Assembly: GCA_963848035.1 (NCBI GenBank)
Contig: CAWKCD010000001.1
Coordinates: forward strand, 2,852,001 to 2,916,000
Source: JAVVHH01 sp963848035
Lineage (GTDB): Bacteria; Pseudomonadota; Alphaproteobacteria; Acetobacterales; Acetobacteraceae
Length of the DNA stretch: 64,000 nucleotides
Direction: 5' to 3'
Each line of letters begins with the position of its first letter. Positions within the stretch are counted from its first letter, which is position 1. This document shows, one piece after another, positions 50,886 to 61,003 of the stretch. The position numbers were made by a program, and so were the translations under genes. Under the pieces are notes generated by a model. It did no database searches, was not told where the DNA came from, and saw only the letters and a list, made by a program, of their open reading frames with translations.

Positions 50886-52399
50886 TGCGCGTGCGGGAGC
50901 TTGTCGGTGGGGCGTTGCTGGCGATCGGCTTGTGCGGGCCGGTGTGGTCGCCGGCCTGGGCGGCGGGCGATACGTTGCGGATCGGGATCCAGGACGAGCC
51001 GGATGCGCTGGACCCGGCGCGCGGCGGGACGTTCGCCGGGCGGCTCGTGTTCGCGGCGGCGTGCGACAAGCTGATCGACATCAGCCCGACGCTGGATTTC
51101 GTGCCGCAGCTCGCGACGGGGTGGAGCTGGTCGGAGGATGGGCTGACCCTGACGCTGAAGCTGCGGCCGGGCGTGCGGTTCCAGGACGGGGCGGCGATGG
51201 ATGCCGACGCGGTGCGGGCCAATCTGGATCGTTACCGGAGTGCCGCGAACAGCGTGCGCAAGGCCGAGCTGAAGGCGGTGGCCGAGGTGGTCGCGACGGA
51301 CGCGTCGACGGTGGAGCTGCGGTTGTCGCAGCGGTTCGCGCCGTTGCTGGCGGTGTTGTCGGACCGGGCCGGGATGATGATGTCGCCGGCTTCGTTCGCG
51401 GGCGGGAAGAGCCCGGAAACGCCGGTGTGCGCGGGGCCATTCAAGGTGGTCGAGCGGGTGGCGCAGGACCGGATCGTGCTGGACCGGTTCGAGGACTACT
51501 GGAACGCGGCGGCGATCCACTTCAATCACGTCGTGTTCCGTCCGATCCATGACAGCACGGTGCGGCTGGTGAACCTGAAGGCGGGGCAGCTGGACATGCT
51601 GGAGGAGCTGTCGCCGTCGGATGTGGCCGCGGTGAAGAGCAGTGCGCAGTTGCGGCTGAGCACGGCGACATCGTTGGGGTACGAGACGATCTCGATCAAT
51701 GTCGGGCATGGCGCCGGGGCGGAGACGCCGCTGGGCCGGAGCGCGCTGGTGCGCGAGGCGCTCGAACTGGCGATCGACCGGGACGTGATCAACCAGGTGG
51801 TGATGGACGGGCAGTACGTGCCGGCGAACCAGGCGGAGCTGCCGAGTTCGAAGTATTGGAACGCGGACCGGCCGATCCCGAAGCGGGACCCGGCGGCAGC
51901 GAAGGCGCTGCTCAAACAGGCGGGGTTCGACCGGGTAGGGTTCACGCTGACGGTGACCAACACGCCGCGGGAGACGCAGCTCGGCGAGGTGATCCAGTCG
52001 ATGGTCGGCGAGGCGGGCTTCGACATGAAGGTGCAGGCGCTCGACGTGAACGCGCTGATCGCGGACATGAATGCGGGCGGCTACAATGCGTCGGTGGTGG
52101 TGTGGAGCGGGCGGGCGGATCCGGATGCCAACGTCTCGCTGTTCCTGGCGTGCGACGGGTTCCAGAACTGGGGCAAGTATTGCGATGCCGGGTTCGACGC
52201 GTTGCTGGCGAAGGCGCGGGCGAGCAACGATCCGGGGGAGCGGCAGGCGCTGTATCACCAAGTGGCGGCGAAATACCTGCAGGACCGGCCGGACATCTTT
52301 CTGTTCCACATGACCTGGCTGTTCGCTTCGAGTGAGGCGGTGAAGGGGTTCACGCCGTCGCCGGACGGGCTAATCCGACCCCAAGGCCTCCACTACTAG
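50885..52399 (+). CDS. ABC transporter solute-binding protein, family 5
   Basis: 504 residues. The ATG at 50885 overlaps the kinase stop (TGATG). The signal peptide runs to about AWAAG (residues 26-27). The SBP_bac_5 body includes QDEPDALDPARGG, LTLTLKLRPGVRFQDG, PVCAGPFKVVERVAQ and a C-terminal SPDGLIRPQGL. It is a clear paralogue of the protein at 6408-7925. It has no permease or ATPase neighbours, so it must work with transporter parts encoded elsewhere. The kinase link points to a sugar-containing or muropeptide-like ligand, which is inference only. Confidence 0.9.
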   Translation: MRVRELVGGALLAIGLCGPVWSPAWAAGDTLRIGIQDEPDALDPARGGTFAGRLVFAAACDKLIDISPTLDFVPQLATGWSWSEDGLTLTLKLRPGVRFQDGAAMDADAVRANLDRYRSAANSVRKAELKAVAEVVATDASTVELRLSQRFAPLLAVLSDRAGMMMSPASFAGGKSPETPVCAGPFKVVERVAQDRIVLDRFEDYWNAAAIHFNHVVFRPIHDSTVRLVNLKAGQLDMLEELSPSDVAAVKSSAQLRLSTATSLGYETISINVGHGAGAETPLGRSALVREALELAIDRDVINQVVMDGQYVPANQAELPSSKYWNADRPIPKRDPAAAKALLKQAGFDRVGFTLTVTNTPRETQLGEVIQSMVGEAGFDMKVQALDVNALIADMNAGGYNASVVVWSGRADPDANVSLFLACDGFQNWGKYCDAGFDALLAKARASNDPGERQALYHQVAAKYLQDRPDIFLFHMTWLFASSEAVKGFTPSPDGLIRPQGLHY

Positions 52400-53254
52400 T
52401 GGGCCATCCACGCGCCTGTGGATCACGGCGTCGATGAAGTTGGCGAGTTCGAGGTGGCGCCGGGCCGGGTCGGTGATCTCTGCGTCAAGGCCGAGGCGCC
52501 AGGCGAGGTCGGCGCGTTGGGGGTCCGCGCCCAGAGCGTCGATGAGGGCGATGTGTTGCTCGGCTTCGGTCCGGGGGATGCCTTGGTCGAGCAGGTCGTC
52601 GATCTGGCGGCGCAGGGCGGCGCCGATCTCGGCGATGGTGAGTTCGGGGTGGTATTGGACGCCCCAGAACACGCCGTTTTCGTAGGGGATGACGGCGGCT
52701 TGGACGGGGCAGGCTTCGTTGCCGGCGAGGCGGGTGGCGCCGGATGGGAGCTGCTCGACGGCGTCCGAATGGATGGCGAGTGCGTCCCAGGCGGCGGGGC
52801 GGCCGCGGAGCAGGGGGTGGGCGCGGCCTTCGGATGTGGCGGTGATGCGGCGGGCGAAGGCGATCTCGTGACGCGGTGATTTGCGGACCCGGCCGCCGGC
52901 GGCGGCGGTGGCGACCTGGAGCCCGGCGCAAGAGCCGAAGCTCGGGATACCAGCGGCGAAGACGGCGCGCATGAAGGCGAGCTGGCGCCGGGTCTGCGGC
53001 GTGTCGGCGTAGACGTGCATCGGCGAGCCGCTGAGGAAAACGGCGTCGTAGCTGGCGAGCGGGTTAGGGAGGGCGCTGGCCGGGCCGCTGTCGTGGGGGC
53101 GGACGATGTCGCAGCGGCTGGCGGGGGCGATGGACCGCAGGGTGTCGGCGTAGGTTTCGGCGGAGCTGCTGCCGGCGGTACGGCGGCGGGCTTCGCGTTG
53201 CTCGGCGGTCTCGCTCTCGGCGATCAGGAATTGGAGCGGGGTGACGCGCGGCAC
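52370..53254 (-). CDS. Class I glutamine amidotransferase
   Basis: About 294 residues from a GTG at 53254; the true start is uncertain and no ribosome binding site stands out. The class I triad is visible: catalytic Cys in FGSCAGLQVA, and His/Glu in GVQYHPELTIAE. Other landmarks are FLSGSPMHVYAD and IHSDAVEQLPSGATRLAGNE. The domain stands alone, like GMP-synthase-type or gamma-glutamyl-polyamine-hydrolase-type proteins, and its substrate is unknown. The C-terminal ~85 residues are an extra helical region. Its 3' end overlaps the convergent solute-binding gene by 30 bases. Confidence 0.8.
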   Translation of the reverse strand: MPRVTPLQFLIAESETAEQREARRRTAGSSSAETYADTLRSIAPASRCDIVRPHDSGPASALPNPLASYDAVFLSGSPMHVYADTPQTRRQLAFMRAVFAAGIPSFGSCAGLQVATAAAGGRVRKSPRHEIAFARRITATSEGRAHPLLRGRPAAWDALAIHSDAVEQLPSGATRLAGNEACPVQAAVIPYENGVFWGVQYHPELTIAEIGAALRRQIDDLLDQGIPRTEAEQHIALIDALGADPQRADLAWRLGLDAEITDPARRHLELANFIDAVIHRRVDGPLVVEALGSD

Positions 53255-53357
53255 CGACCCGAGATGGGCGGGGCGGCGGGATGCGCAAGGCGAAATTGGG
53301 GGCTTGCGCGGTCGTCGGCCGCGGCGGCACGGTGGGGCACTTCCTGGGGAATGCCGA

Positions 53358-53954
53358 ATGCTTCGACGCACTATCTTGATTGCTTCCGCCGCTCTGGCGA
53401 TCGCGCACCCGGTCCTGGCGCAGACGACGCCGGCCCGGCTGCGCGGCACGATCCGGGCGCTCGAGGACCTGGCGCTGACGATCGAGAACCGGGACGGCGA
53501 TCCGGTGCGGATCGCGCTCGCGCCCAATTATACGGTCAGCGCGATCGTGCCGACGACGTTGGACGCGGTGAAGCCGGGGTCGACGATCGGGATCGTGGGG
53601 TTCGGGCCGCCGAAGCAGCAGCGGGCGGCGGTGATCTCGATCTTCCCGCCGGGCGCGGCGGTGTCGGCGGCGCAGTTCCCGTGGGACACGCAGCCGGACA
53701 GCGTGATGACGAATGCGCCGGTGACGTCGGACGTGGTGACCGCGACGGGGCGGACGCTGACCGTGACGGTCAAGGGCGAGCCGATCGAGGTCACGGTGCC
53801 GCCGAACGCGATCATCCAGACCAGCGAGCCGGGCACGCCGGCGATGCTGGTGCCGGGCGCGAAAGTGCTGATATTCGCGCAGCGGGCGGCGGATGGGACG
53901 CTGTCGGCGAACCGGGTGAACGTGGGCAAGGACGGGTTCACGCCAGCCAATTAG
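53358..53954 (+). CDS. Exported hypothetical protein with repeated beta domains
   Basis: 198 residues from the ATG at 53358, with GGGGA 7 bases upstream. The signal peptide is MLRRTILIASAALAIAHPVLAQ. The mature part contains two similar OB-like beta modules: ARLRGTIRALEDLALTIENRDG and VVTATGRTLTVTVKGEPIEV. Each is followed by a statement-like segment (KPGSTIGIVGFG; VPGAKVLIFAQ). It resembles DUF5666-type periplasmic proteins but I cannot place it firmly. It converges with and overlaps the RND transporter by 4 bases. Confidence 0.7.
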   Translation: MLRRTILIASAALAIAHPVLAQTTPARLRGTIRALEDLALTIENRDGDPVRIALAPNYTVSAIVPTTLDAVKPGSTIGIVGFGPPKQQRAAVISIFPPGAAVSAAQFPWDTQPDSVMTNAPVTSDVVTATGRTLTVTVKGEPIEVTVPPNAIIQTSEPGTPAMLVPGAKVLIFAQRAADGTLSANRVNVGKDGFTPAN

Positions 53955-56900
53955 CTGGCGGGTTGGGGCTCCGGGGTGAGCGCCTTGGCGATGCGCGAGG
54001 GTTTGCGGGACTTGGCCGGGCTGAGCCAGGCCTGCAGACGGTCCAGGTAAAGGTAGATCACGGGCGTCGTGTAGAGGGTCAGGACCTGCGACAGCGCGAG
54101 GCCGCCGACCATGGCGAAGCCGAGCGGCTGGCGCAGTTCCGACCCGGCGCCGGAGCCGAGCATCAGCGGCAGGCCGGAGAGCAGGGCGGCCATCGTGGTC
54201 ATCAGGATGGGGCGGAAGCGGAGCAGGCAGGCTTCGCGGATGGCGTCCTCGGGCGATTTGCCTTGGTTGCGTTCGGCGTGGATGGCGAAGTCCACCATCA
54301 TGATGCCGTTCTTCTTGACGATGCCGATCAGCAGGATGATGCCGACGATGGCGATGACGGTCAGGTCGAACTTGAAGAGCAGCAGGAAGAGCAGCGCGCC
54401 GACGCCGGCCGAGGGCAGGGTGGAGAGGATCGTCAGCGGCAGTATGTAGCTCTCATAGAGGATGCCGAGGATGATGTAGACGGCGATCAGCGCGGCGGCG
54501 ATCAGGTAGGGCTGCGAGGCGAGCGAGGATTGGAACGCCTGCGCGGTGCCTTGGAAGGCGCCCGAGACGGTAGCGGGGACGCCGAGCGAGGCCTGCGCCT
54601 TGCCGATCTCGTTCACGGCGCTGCCGAGGGACTGGCCGGGCTTGAGGTTGAAGGAGATGGTCACCGAGGGGAACTGGCTCTGGTGATTGACGACCAGCGG
54701 CTGCACCGGGGCGGTGGTGACGTGAACGATGGTCGAGAGCGGGACCATGCCGCCGGAGGATGAGCGGACGTAGAGTTTTCGCAGCGTATCGACCATGGCC
54801 TGCTGGTCGGGCGTGACTTCCAGGATGACGTAGTAGGCTTTGAGGCCGGTGAAGTATTGGGCGACCTGGCGCTGGCCGAAGGCGTCATAGAGGGTGGAGT
54901 CGAGGGTGGCCGGCTCGATGCCGTAGCGGGCGGCTTCCTCCTTGTCATAGGTGAGGGTCGCGGTGAGGCCTTCGCCGGCGGCGTCCGAGGTGACGTCGGT
55001 GATGTCCGGCAGCTTCTTCAGCGCGTCGAGGATGCGCGGGGCCCAGGTGTTGAGCTCGTCGCCGTCGGGGTCGGACAGGGTGTATTGGTATTGGGTGCGG
55101 GAGAGGCGGCCGCCGACACGGATGTCCTGCGCGGGCTGCATGAACAAGCGGATGCCTTCGAGGCTGCGGGCCTTTTCGCTGAGGCGGGCGATGACTTGCG
55201 TGGCGTTGTCCTTGCGGTCGCTCCAGGGCTTGAGCTGGATGTAGAGGCGGCCGTTGTTGGCGGTCTGGCCGCCGGCGCCGGCGCCGACGGATGAGGTGAG
55301 GCCGGAGACGGCCGGGTCGTCGAGGACGAGCTTGTTCACCTTTTCCTGCAGGCGGCGCATGCCTTCGAAGGACACGTCCTGGGCGGCGTCAGTGACGGCG
55401 ATGATGATGCCGGTGTCCTGGGTCGGGAAGAAGCCCTTGGGGATGATGACGAACAGCGCCACGGTGGCGGCGACGACGCCGAGGAAGACCATCAGCGTGA
55501 CGAACCGGAGGCGGAGGGCGATGTCGAGGGTGCGTTCGTAGAAGCCGACCATGGCGTCGAACATGCCTTCGACGATGCGGTAGAGCCTGCCGTGCTTGTG
55601 GTTCTTTTCCGATTGCAGGAAGCGCGACGCCATCATCGGGGTGAGGGTGAGGGAGACGAAGGCCGAGGCGACGATGGTCATCGAGACGGTGATGGCGAAT
55701 TCGCGGAACAGGCGGCCGACGATGCCGCCCATGAGCAGCAGCGGGATGAAGACGGCGATCAGGCTGACGCTGATGGAGATGATGGTGAAGCCGATCTCGC
55801 CGGCGCCTTTGAGGGCGGCGTCGAACGGTTTGTCGCCCTCCTCGATGTGGCGGACGATGTTCTCGAGCATGACGATGGCGTCGTCGACGACGAAGCCGAC
55901 GGCGATCGTCAGGCCCATGAGGCTGAGGTTGTCGAGGCTGAAGCCGAACAGGTACATCGCGCCGAGCGTGCCGACGAGGGCGACGGGGATGGTGACGCTG
56001 GGGATGACGGTGGCCCAGGCGCTGCGCAGGAAGACGAAGATCACGGCGACGACGAGGGCGATCGAGATCATCAGGGTGAATTCGACGTCCTTGACCGAGG
56101 CGCGGATGGTCTGGGTGCGGTCCGAGATGGTTTGGACCTTGATGTCGGGCGGGATGCTCTTCAGCAGTTTGGGCAGGCGGTCGAGGACGCCGTCGACGGT
56201 GTCGATGACGTTGGCGCCGGGCTGCTTGAAGACGAGGAGGAGGACGGCGGGCTTGTCGTTCTGCCAGGCGGCGACCTTGTCGTTCTGCGGGCCGTCGATG
56301 GCCTTGCCGACGTCGCGGACGCGGACGGCGCCGGAGCCGCGATAGGCGATGATGGCGTCGTTGTATTCGCTGGCCTTGGTGCGCTGGTCGTTGGCGTAGA
56401 TGGCGTAGGACTGGTCCTTGCCGTCGATGGAGCCTTTGGGCGCGTTGGCGGTGGCGTTGGAGAGGACGCTGCGGACGTCTTCCATCGTGAGGCCGAGGCC
56501 GGCGAGCTTGCCGGCGTCGATCTGGACGCGGACGGCGGGCGTTTGCTGGCCGCCGACGAGGACCTGGGCGACGCCGGTGACCTGGCTGAGCTGCTGGGCG
56601 AGGACGTTCTCGGCGAAGTTGTCGACGTCGATCAGGGGGAGCGTGTCGGAGGAGACGCCGAGGATGAGGATCGGCGCGTCGGCCGGGTTGGTCTTGCGGA
56701 AGCTGGGGGGGTTGGGCAGGTCCTTCGGGAGCTGGCCGCCGGCGGCGTTGATGGCTTCGAGCACGTCGACGGCGGCGAGGTCGATGTCGCGGGAGAGGTC
56801 GAACTGCAGGGTGATCTGGGCGCTGCCGGTGACGTTGACGGACGTCATCTGGGTCAGGCCCGGGATCTGGCCGAACTGGGTTTCGAGCGGGGTCGCGATC

Positions 56901-57085
56901 GCGGTGGCGATGGTTTGCGGGCTGGCGCCGGGATATTGCGCGCTGACGGTGAGCGTCGGGAATTCCACGGCGGGCAGGGGCGCCACGGGGAGGAACGGGT
57001 AGGCGGCGAGGCCGGCGAGGAAGATCGCGGCGATGACGAGCGAGGTCGCGATCGGGCGCTTGATGAAGGGCGCGGAGATGTTCAT
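53951..57085 (-). CDS. RND multidrug efflux transporter, HAE1 family (MdtB/MdtC-like)
   Basis: 1044 residues, the standard length. MNISAPFIKRPIATSLVIAAIFLAG is the HAE1 start. There are twelve membrane segments with large periplasmic loops after helices 1 and 7. The proton-relay Asp pair is present in GFVVDDAIVMLENIV, and the relay Lys in GIVKKNGIMMVDFAI. The inner-membrane pump exports drugs or toxic organics with its adaptor and an outer-membrane TolC-type channel, which is not in this window. The start overlaps the adaptor stop (ATGA), so the two are translationally coupled. Substrate spectrum unknown; the text is nearest to MdtBC-type pumps. Confidence 0.95.
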   Translation of the reverse strand: MNISAPFIKRPIATSLVIAAIFLAGLAAYPFLPVAPLPAVEFPTLTVSAQYPGASPQTIATAIATPLETQFGQIPGLTQMTSVNVTGSAQITLQFDLSRDIDLAAVDVLEAINAAGGQLPKDLPNPPSFRKTNPADAPILILGVSSDTLPLIDVDNFAENVLAQQLSQVTGVAQVLVGGQQTPAVRVQIDAGKLAGLGLTMEDVRSVLSNATANAPKGSIDGKDQSYAIYANDQRTKASEYNDAIIAYRGSGAVRVRDVGKAIDGPQNDKVAAWQNDKPAVLLLVFKQPGANVIDTVDGVLDRLPKLLKSIPPDIKVQTISDRTQTIRASVKDVEFTLMISIALVVAVIFVFLRSAWATVIPSVTIPVALVGTLGAMYLFGFSLDNLSLMGLTIAVGFVVDDAIVMLENIVRHIEEGDKPFDAALKGAGEIGFTIISISVSLIAVFIPLLLMGGIVGRLFREFAITVSMTIVASAFVSLTLTPMMASRFLQSEKNHKHGRLYRIVEGMFDAMVGFYERTLDIALRLRFVTLMVFLGVVAATVALFVIIPKGFFPTQDTGIIIAVTDAAQDVSFEGMRRLQEKVNKLVLDDPAVSGLTSSVGAGAGGQTANNGRLYIQLKPWSDRKDNATQVIARLSEKARSLEGIRLFMQPAQDIRVGGRLSRTQYQYTLSDPDGDELNTWAPRILDALKKLPDITDVTSDAAGEGLTATLTYDKEEAARYGIEPATLDSTLYDAFGQRQVAQYFTGLKAYYVILEVTPDQQAMVDTLRKLYVRSSSGGMVPLSTIVHVTTAPVQPLVVNHQSQFPSVTISFNLKPGQSLGSAVNEIGKAQASLGVPATVSGAFQGTAQAFQSSLASQPYLIAAALIAVYIILGILYESYILPLTILSTLPSAGVGALLFLLLFKFDLTVIAIVGIILLIGIVKKNGIMMVDFAIHAERNQGKSPEDAIREACLLRFRPILMTTMAALLSGLPLMLGSGAGSELRQPLGFAMVGGLALSQVLTLYTTPVIYLYLDRLQAWLSPAKSRKPSRIAKALTPEPQPAS

Positions 57086-58230
57086 TGGGCGGCCGCCTGC
57101 TTCGCCGGCGCCGGGGATTCCTTGCCGTCGTTGACCGCGACTTTGACGCCGGGGCCGACGCGCGTCTGGCCGGCGGTGACGACCTGGGTGCCGGCATCGA
57201 CCCCTTCGGTCAGCACGGCCTGGTTGCCGTCGTCGTAGCTCACCTTCACATCCTGCCGCTTGACCGCCTTGTCGTCGCCGATGGTGAACACGAAGAGCCC
57301 CTGTTGCGCGTGTTGGATGGCAGTGTGCGGGACGACGACGCCGCTGGCGGTGTCGACTTGCAGGCGCACGTTGACGAATTGTCCGGAGGTGAGCGCGTCG
57401 TCCTCGTTGGGGAAGTTGGCGCGCATCTGGATGGTGCCAGAGGTCGGGTCGACGGCGTTGTCGATGGTGGCGAGGGTGCCGGTGGCGAGCACCTGCGCGC
57501 TGCCGGGCGCATCGACCAACGCGGGGAGCGGACCCTTGTTGAAGGCGGCGCGGACGCGGGGGAGGTCGCTCTCGGGCAGGCTGAACAGGACGGAGATGGG
57601 CTTCTCCTGGACGACGGTGATGATCGGCTGGGTGCCGTTGGCCTGGATCAGGTTGCCCGGATCGACGCGGCGGATTCCGACCCTGCCGTCGATGGGGGAT
57701 TTCAGCACCGCATAGCCGAGGTTGATCTGCGCATCCTCGATGGAGGCCTGGTCGGCGGAGATGACGCCCTGGAGGCGGTTGACCGTCGAGGTCTGGGTGT
57801 CGAGCTGCTGGCGGGAGGCGAAGTCGTGGCTGGCCAAGCTCGAGTAACGCTGGCGGTCGAGTTCGGCGTTGCTGAGCTGGGCCTGGTCCTGGACGAGTTG
57901 GGCCTGCGCCTTATCGAGCGCGGCCTTCAAGGGGCGCGGGTCGATGACGGCGAGGACCTGGTCCTTGTGGACCTGGTCGCCCTCCTTGACCGGCACGTCG
58001 ATCAGCACGCCGCCGACCTGCGGCCGGATGTCGACCGAATTCAGCGCCCGGACGGCGCCGATATTGCTGATGTAGACGGGGAGTTGGCCCTGCTTGGCCT
58101 GTGCGGCCGAAACCGGGACGGGCGGCGCTTGCTCAGCGGGGGCCGGCTTTGCGCGTGTAAAGTGCCATCCGGCATAGCCGACAGCGATCAGGGCTACGGC
58201 AAGCCCGGCAACGCGAGAGATCCTCATCAT
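57082..58230 (-). CDS. RND efflux periplasmic adaptor (membrane fusion protein)
   Basis: 382 residues from the ATG at 58230 (58227 is equally possible). A short N-terminal membrane anchor (RVAGLAVALIAVGYAGWHF) is followed by the split lipoyl/barrel-sandwich domain (VDIRPQVGGVLIDVPVKEGDQVHKDQVLAVID, then VLKSPIDGRVGIRRVDPGNLI) around a coiled hairpin (KAQAQLVQDQAQLSNAELDRQRY). Then come beta-barrel and membrane-proximal domains. MdtA/AcrA-like. It is the first gene of the pump operon. No dedicated regulator is adjacent; the nearest upstream gene is the divergent sensor kinase. Confidence 0.93.
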   Translation of the reverse strand: MMRISRVAGLAVALIAVGYAGWHFTRAKPAPAEQAPPVPVSAAQAKQGQLPVYISNIGAVRALNSVDIRPQVGGVLIDVPVKEGDQVHKDQVLAVIDPRPLKAALDKAQAQLVQDQAQLSNAELDRQRYSSLASHDFASRQQLDTQTSTVNRLQGVISADQASIEDAQINLGYAVLKSPIDGRVGIRRVDPGNLIQANGTQPIITVVQEKPISVLFSLPESDLPRVRAAFNKGPLPALVDAPGSAQVLATGTLATIDNAVDPTSGTIQMRANFPNEDDALTSGQFVNVRLQVDTASGVVVPHTAIQHAQQGLFVFTIGDDKAVKRQDVKVSYDDGNQAVLTEGVDAGTQVVTAGQTRVGPGVKVAVNDGKESPAPAKQAAAQ

Positions 58231-58489
58231 GCTGCATACGCGTAAGGCGGCTGAATGCCCCGGCGTTCTCGCAGACGTGATTGCCGTCACAGTCCTGAGC
58301 GGCGGACGACGAGGGCAGAGCGGTCGAACACCGGTTTGCACGTAGCCGTTTTCGATCGGCCGCCAGTGTGCGTTGGGCAGACAATCTGCACGGCATAGGC
58401 GAGAAAAAATTGACCGTTCAAGGCGATTAATTATAACAGCTTCGTGAGTTTTTGATCGATACGATTGTCCACCCGCACGAGATTTTAGA

Positions 58490-60908
58490 ATGCAGAATAT
58501 TGGACACGAACAAACGCGTCTCGCCGCATTAGACAGTTACGAAATACTCGATACACCAGCTGAAAAAGGCTACGACGACATCGTCGTCTTGGCATCTCTC
58601 CTTTGCCATACGCCAGTTGCTTTGGTGAGCTTGGTGCATTCGGGCCGCCAATGGTTCAAGGCCCGGGTGGGATTCGAGGTGTGCGAAACCCCGATCGATC
58701 AGTCCGTCTGCGCCTTTACCCTTCAGGAGGATGACCTGCTGGTCATCACGGATCTCACGAAGGATCCGCGGACGCGGGACAACCGGCTGGTCGTCGAGGA
58801 ACCGCGGATCCGTTTTTATGCCGGCGCTCCGCTGCGGACGCCGGAGGGACACGCCATCGGCGCACTGTGCGTGATCGACGACAAGCCTCGTCCAGAGGGG
58901 CTATCGCGCGAGCAGGCGGCGTCGCTGCGGGCGCTCGCCCGACAGGTGACCGTCCACTTGGAGCTACGCCGAACCGTGCTCACGCTCGAGAGCAAGGTAT
59001 CGGAGCGTGTCGGGCAGCAGAAGACCCGGATGTGGGTGATCAGCCCGGCGCTGCTCTGCATCCTCGACCTCGATTTCCGGATCGAGCACGCAAATCCTGC
59101 CTGGGCCAAGGTGCTGCACTGGGGCGGACGCGAGCTGCGCGGCACCTGCCTGCTCGATCTCGTGCATCCGGACGACGTGGCGGCGGCGCGCGAGGCGTTG
59201 GAAGGGGCGGTCGCCGGCACGTCGGTGCTCAATCTGGAGATACGATGCCGGGCGACCGATGGTGACTATCGGTGGTTCGCCTGGATCTTCGTCCTCGAGG
59301 ACGGAAGCGTTCATTGCGGCGGCCGAGACATCACCGCGGCGAAGGCGCAGGCGTTTGCGCTCGAGGAGAGCCGGGCCGAGCGCGACCGGCTCTGGCGTCT
59401 GAGCACCGACCTGATGCTCGTCTGCACGATGGCGGGCGACATCGTCGCGATGAATCCGGCGTGGAGCGAGGTGACCGGGTGGCCGTCCGACGAATTCGTC
59501 GGCAAGCCGTTCCTGGATCTCGTCCACCCCGATGACATCGCCGCGAGCCAGGCGGAGATGCGCAAGCTCCGCGATGGCGGCACCAGTTCGGGTTTCGAGA
59601 ACCGCTATCGGCGCCGCGACGGCAGCTTCCGCACCCTCTCCTGGACGGCGGTGCCGCAGGACGACCGGGTCTATGCCGTCGCCCGCGACGTCACGATCGA
59701 ACGGGCGGTCCACACGGAGCTGATCGCCTCGCAGGAAGCCTTGCGGCAATCGCAGAAGATGGAGGCGATCGGGCAGCTCACCGGCGGACTGGCGCACGAT
59801 TTCAACAATCTGTTGACGTCGATGTCGGGCAGCTTGGAGATGGTGCGGATGCGGATGAAGCAGGGGCGGATCGGCGAGATCGACCGCTACCTGGTGATGG
59901 CCCAGGGCTCCGCGGCGCGCGCGGCGGCGCTCACCAACCGGCTGCTCGCCTTCGCCCGCCGTCAGACGCTCACGCCCAAGCTGACGGACGTGAATCACCT
60001 CGTGGCCGGGCTCGAGGACATGATCCGGCGGACTGTCGGGCCGGAGATCTCGATCCTCATCCTGCCTGCTGGCGGCCTGTGGCATACGCTGGTCGACCCG
60101 AACCAGCTCGAGAACGCGATCCTCAATCTGAGCATCAATGCCCGCGACGCGATGCCGGATGGCGGAGAGATCACGATCGCCACGAGCAATGTGCGGATCG
60201 ACAAACACCAAGCGCGTGAGTTCGGCATCGATGCCGGTCCCTACGTCCAGATCTGCGTGCGCGACAGCGGCACCGGGATGACGCCCGAGGTGGTTTCGCG
60301 CGTGTTCGAGCCGTTCTTCACGACCAAGCCGATCGGCGTGGGGACGGGGCTGGGTCTGTCGATGGTGTACGGCTTCGTGCGGCAATCCGGCGGCCAGGCG
60401 CATATCGAGTCTGCGGTCGGTAGTGGCACCTGCGTCTCGCTGCTGCTGCCAAGTTCGAACAGCCGTCCTGTGTCGCAGCCGGCCGCATCCGCGCCCGCGC
60501 CGTCCGCCCAGCCGATCACCGACGGCAAGACGGTTTTGCTGGTCGAAGACGAGGGAAACATCCGGGCCTTGTTCGCCGAGTTCCTGGAAGAGCTCGGCTA
60601 TTGCGTGCTGCAGGCCACCAACGGCGCGCTCGGGCTTGCGGATCCTGCAGTCTGGCGCCCCGATCCACATGCTCATCACCGATGTCGGGCTGCCCGGCGG
60701 GACCAACGGGCGGCAGCTCGCCGACGCTGCCCGGACGATCCGGGCCGGCCTGCCGGTCCTGTTCATCACGGGCTATGCCGAGAACATCGTGCTGAACCAC
60801 CACCATCTCGATGACGGCATGCACGTGATGACCAAGCCGTTCTCGGCCGAGGCGCTGGCGGCGCGCGTCGCCAGCATTCTTGAAAACCGGGTGTGCGCGG
60901 CGCTTTGA
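58490..60908 (+). CDS. Hybrid sensor histidine kinase (GAF-PAS-PAS-HisKA-HATPase-REC), frame break in the receiver
   Basis: ATG at 58490. Order: GAF (about 15-160), PAS (about 180-290), PAS (about 305-415), HisKA with phospho-acceptor His near 436 (GGLAHDFNNLL), ATPase N-box (NLSINARDAMPDGG) and G-box (GTGLGLSMVYGF), then a receiver beginning VLLVEDEGNIR. At 60639-60641 one extra base shifts the frame. The receiver otherwise continues with MLITDVGLPGGTNGRQ (phospho-acceptor Asp), VLFITGYAENI and MTKPF to a stop ending at 60908. Restored length is ~805. No membrane segments, so it is a soluble sensor. No partner regulator gene is adjacent. Confidence 0.9.
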
Positions 60909-61003
60909 TCGGGCGGGGACGCGCGCGGGTCACCGGTCAATGGGCTCTGGCCGCGGGCGCGAGCTTGTGACCTAGCTGAGACCGTGCATCGGAGATGAGC
61001 GGT

